A DNA stretch of 8,854 nucleotides from Chitinophagaceae bacterium. Lineage in GTDB: Bacteria > Bacteroidota > Bacteroidia > Chitinophagales > Chitinophagaceae. Made by a program: the position numbers and the translations under genes. The notes below the pieces were generated by a model. That model was not told the origin of the DNA and searched no databases. It was given only the letters and a program-made list of their open reading frames with translations. This document shows, piece after piece, positions 7,041 to 8,854 of this stretch. The stretch spans positions 1 to 8,854 of the forward strand of contig PLXD01000184.1 in NCBI GenBank assembly GCA_003151295.1. Direction: 5' to 3'. Position 1 is the first letter of the stretch, and each line of letters starts with the position of its first letter.

Positions 7041-7833
7041 CATACGAAAAGGATTCGGCGATAAGATCGTCATACAGGACGTGAGCGCCATCATGCAGAC
7101 GGGCAAATGCAACTTAATCATAGGCACGAGCGGCAGCGGCAAGACGGTCTTGATGAAATGCCTGGTCGGCCTGTTCGAGCCCGATAGCGGTGAAATATAC
7201 TATGACGGACAGCCTTTGTCGGAGATGAACGATGAACAGCGCAAGGAACTGAGGCAACAGATCGGCATGCTCTTCCAGGGTTCGGCGCTGTTCGACAGTA
7301 TGACCGTCGAACAGAATATCATGTTCCCCCTCGATATGTTTACCAAAAAGAACTATGCGGAGAAGCTGAAAAGGGTGAATGAAGTGCTGGACAGGGTGAA
7401 CCTGAAGGATGCCAATCAGAAATTCCCGGCCGAGATCTCCGGGGGCATGAAAAAAAGAGTGGGCATCGCCCGTGCTATCGTGCTGAACCCTAAATATTTG
7501 TTCTGCGATGAACCCAATTCGGGTTTGGACCCCCAGACGTCTTTGCTCATCGATAAGCTCATCAAAGAGATCACAATCGAATACAATATCACTACCGTCG
7601 TCAACACGCACGATATGAACAGTGTGATGGAAACCGGCGATAACATCATTTATATGTATCAGGGGCTGAAAGAATGGGAAGGAAGTAACAAAGAGATCAT
7701 ATTCAGCAAGAATCAACGGCTGAACGATTTCATCTTTGCCTCCGACTTCCTGAAAGACGCCAAGGACATGCGGATGCTGGAAATGAAAGGGAAAATAGAC
7801 AATAATCGTAATATGGACGAACAGCTCAAATAG
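7024..7833 (+). CDS. mlaF: MlaF-family phospholipid ABC transporter ATP-binding protein
   Basis: MlaF is the cytoplasmic ATPase that powers the MlaE permease. The 269-residue protein carries all ABC ATPase motifs: Walker A GTSGSGKT (34-41), Q-loop Gln85 in MLFQGSALFD, an ISGGMKKR signature (138-145) that matches the MlaF/Ttg2A group in place of the usual LSGGQ, Walker B ending in CDEP with Glu163, D-loop SGLD, and the H-loop His196 in NTHDMN. A charged C-terminal tail of about 45 residues (from about 225) is typical of MlaF proteins. I chose ATG 7024 because an in-frame TTG at 6991 would add 11 residues that do not look like the family start, and IEVKDIRKGFG is the normal opening. Upstream mlaE is its partner. 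The next gene is sucD, not an MCE protein, so the substrate-binding subunit must be encoded elsewhere if the system is complete. Confidence 0.95.
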   Translation: MIEVKDIRKGFGDKIVIQDVSAIMQTGKCNLIIGTSGSGKTVLMKCLVGLFEPDSGEIYYDGQPLSEMNDEQRKELRQQIGMLFQGSALFDSMTVEQNIMFPLDMFTKKNYAEKLKRVNEVLDRVNLKDANQKFPAEISGGMKKRVGIARAIVLNPKYLFCDEPNSGLDPQTSLLIDKLIKEITIEYNITTVVNTHDMNSVMETGDNIIYMYQGLKEWEGSNKEIIFSKNQRLNDFIFASDFLKDAKDMRMLEMKGKIDNNRNMDEQLK

Positions 7834-7902
7834 CGTGACTTATCAGCCCATGTAACAGGACCGGTAGAAAGATATTCCCTTATGCAAATCAAGATTTTCC
7901 CC

Positions 7903-7910
7903 TATTTTTG
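7903..7910 (+). promoter_or_regulatory. Probable sucD promoter, Bacteroidota -7 element
   Basis: TATTTTTG matches TAnnTTTG exactly. A weak -33-like TTATG (7880-7884) lies 18 bases upstream. The expected start of transcription, about 7915-7917, leaves a leader of roughly 17-19 bases before ATG 7934. It sits in a 100-base gap that separates sucD from mlaF; no terminator hairpin for mlaF was seen there. Confidence 0.55.
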
Positions 7911-7933
7911 CCCACCGATTCAAATTAATCCAA

Positions 7934-8809
7934 ATGGCAATCCTAGTTAATAAAAATTCCCGGATCATTGTTCAAGGCTTTACAGGGACAGAAGGTACTT
8001 TTCACGCGACACAAATGATAGAATATGGTAGTAATGTCGTTGGAGGTGTAACACCTGGCAAAGGAGGAAGCACCCATCTTGACAGACCGGTTTTCAATAC
8101 CGTAGCCGATGCGGTAAAAGCCACAAAGGCGAATGTATCCATCATTTTCGTTCCCCCCGCCTTCGCCGCGGATGCTATCCTGGAATCTACCGAAGCCGAG
8201 ATCGAACTGGTCGTCTGTATCACGGAAGGAATTCCCGTACAGGATATGGTAAAGGTCAAGCAATACCTGAAAGGTTCGAAAACCCGGCTGATCGGGCCTA
8301 ACTGCCCCGGCGTCATCACTGCCGGTGAATGTAAGGTTGGCATCATGCCCGGATTCGTCTTCAAGACGGGCAAAATCGGGATCGTTTCCAAATCGGGAAC
8401 CCTGACCTATGAGGCCGCCGACCAGGTAGCCAAGGCCGGACTCGGCATCTCCACGGCAGTTGGCATCGGGGGTGACCCAATCATCGGAACCACGACAAAA
8501 GAAGCGGTAGAATTGTTGATGAATGACCCAGGAACCGAAGGCATCGTAATGATCGGCGAAATCGGCGGCAGCATGGAAGCAGAAGCAGCCTATTGGATAA
8601 AAGAAAATTCCAGGAAACCCGTCGTGGGATTCATAGCCGGTCAAACGGCCCCTCCCGGGCGCCGTATGGGTCACGCCGGGGCCATTGTAGGCGGAGCAGA
8701 CGATACGGCCGCCGCTAAAATGAAGATCATGGGGGAATGCGGGATCCATGTCGTCCAAAGCCCGGCCGATATCGGCGCTACGATGGCTAAGGTCATGAAG
8801 AAGTCATAA
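7934..8809 (+). CDS. sucD: Succinyl-CoA synthetase, alpha subunit (ADP- or GDP-forming)
   Basis: SucD is the alpha subunit of the TCA-cycle enzyme that converts succinyl-CoA to succinate with formation of ATP or GTP, acting with the beta subunit SucC in the cytoplasm. The 291-residue length matches the family (about 290). The CoA-binding Rossmann part opens with [10 protein letters not shown] (15-24) and GVTPGKGG ending at 45, followed by [11 protein letters not shown] and ITEGIP. GPNCPG (121-126) begins the ligase domain. The active-site histidine that is phosphorylated is His247 in [10 protein letters not shown]. All key residues are intact. ATG 7934 is the only sensible start; it has no Shine-Dalgarno sequence but an A-rich upstream region. 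sucC is not next to it on the upstream side, and only 45 bases remain downstream, so the beta subunit gene is either beyond the right edge or elsewhere. Confidence 0.97.
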   Translation: MAILVNKNSRIIVQGFTGTEGTFHATQMIEYGSNVVGGVTPGKGGSTHLDRPVFNTVADAVKATKANVSIIFVPPAFAADAILESTEAEIELVVCITEGIPVQDMVKVKQYLKGSKTRLIGPNCPGVITAGECKVGIMPGFVFKTGKIGIVSKSGTLTYEAADQVAKAGLGISTAVGIGGDPIIGTTTKEAVELLMNDPGTEGIVMIGEIGGSMEAEAAYWIKENSRKPVVGFIAGQTAPPGRRMGHAGAIVGGADDTAAAKMKIMGECGIHVVQSPADIGATMAKVMKKS

Positions 8810-8854
8810 GAAGCAAAGACCCGGAAAAAACAAAAAGAGAGCGGATAATAACGT

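Noticed and set aside
7943..8758. 271-codon minus-strand open frame opposite sucD
   Set aside because: It mirrors nearly the whole of sucD, and its translation shows no family features. sucD itself is complete with all catalytic residues.
8810..8854. Sequence after sucD as the start of another gene or terminator
   Set aside because: Only 45 purine-rich bases remain, with no start codon context or hairpin that can be judged.

Overview
The window looks like ordinary chromosomal DNA from a member of the Bacteroidota, most likely the Chitinophagaceae or a close relative; this placement is inference. It rests on the style of the proteins (a SecA with the QKDPLVIYK form of the helical scaffold and a C-terminal SEC-C zinc motif, a small secreted SPOR protein, mlaE-mlaF without the usual Mla partners), on the near absence of strong Shine-Dalgarno sequences, and on several upstream TA(n)TTTTG motifs resembling the Bacteroidota -7 element. 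All recognisable genes are on the + strand, with no sign of mobile DNA, CRISPR, tRNA or rRNA. Every gap between genes is under about 180 bases.

Layout. Bases 1-1176 are the last 391 codons of secA, followed by a clear intrinsic terminator (about 1231-1273). A probable promoter precedes deoC (1347-2009). A short gene for a secreted SPOR-domain protein (2047-2469) follows 37 bases later. Next comes an M20-family metal-dependent amidohydrolase (2537-3724), preceded by three 10-base direct repeats spaced exactly 20 bases apart. A hybrid malic enzyme/phosphotransacetylase-like protein (maeB, 3811-6156) is next, then the lipid-transport pair mlaE (6232-6972) and mlaF (7024-7833). Last is sucD (7934-8809), the alpha subunit of succinyl-CoA synthetase.

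How the genes work together. They look like a run of separate housekeeping units rather than one pathway. DeoC, MaeB and SucD are all central-carbon enzymes (deoxyribose phosphate breakdown, malate to pyruvate, succinyl-CoA to succinate). MlaE and MlaF together form the permease and ATPase of an envelope phospholipid transporter. SecA and the SPOR protein also act at the envelope. The mlaE-mlaF pair is the only clear two-gene functional unit. No MCE substrate-binding protein (MlaD) follows it in this window.

I found no undescribed biological system. The points most worth checking are small: the phased repeat array before the M20 gene, a duplicated start that makes a four-codon mini-ORF just before mlaF, the recurring promoter-like motif (including one that abuts the mlaE start codon), and a Gly-to-Ala difference in helicase motif VI of SecA.
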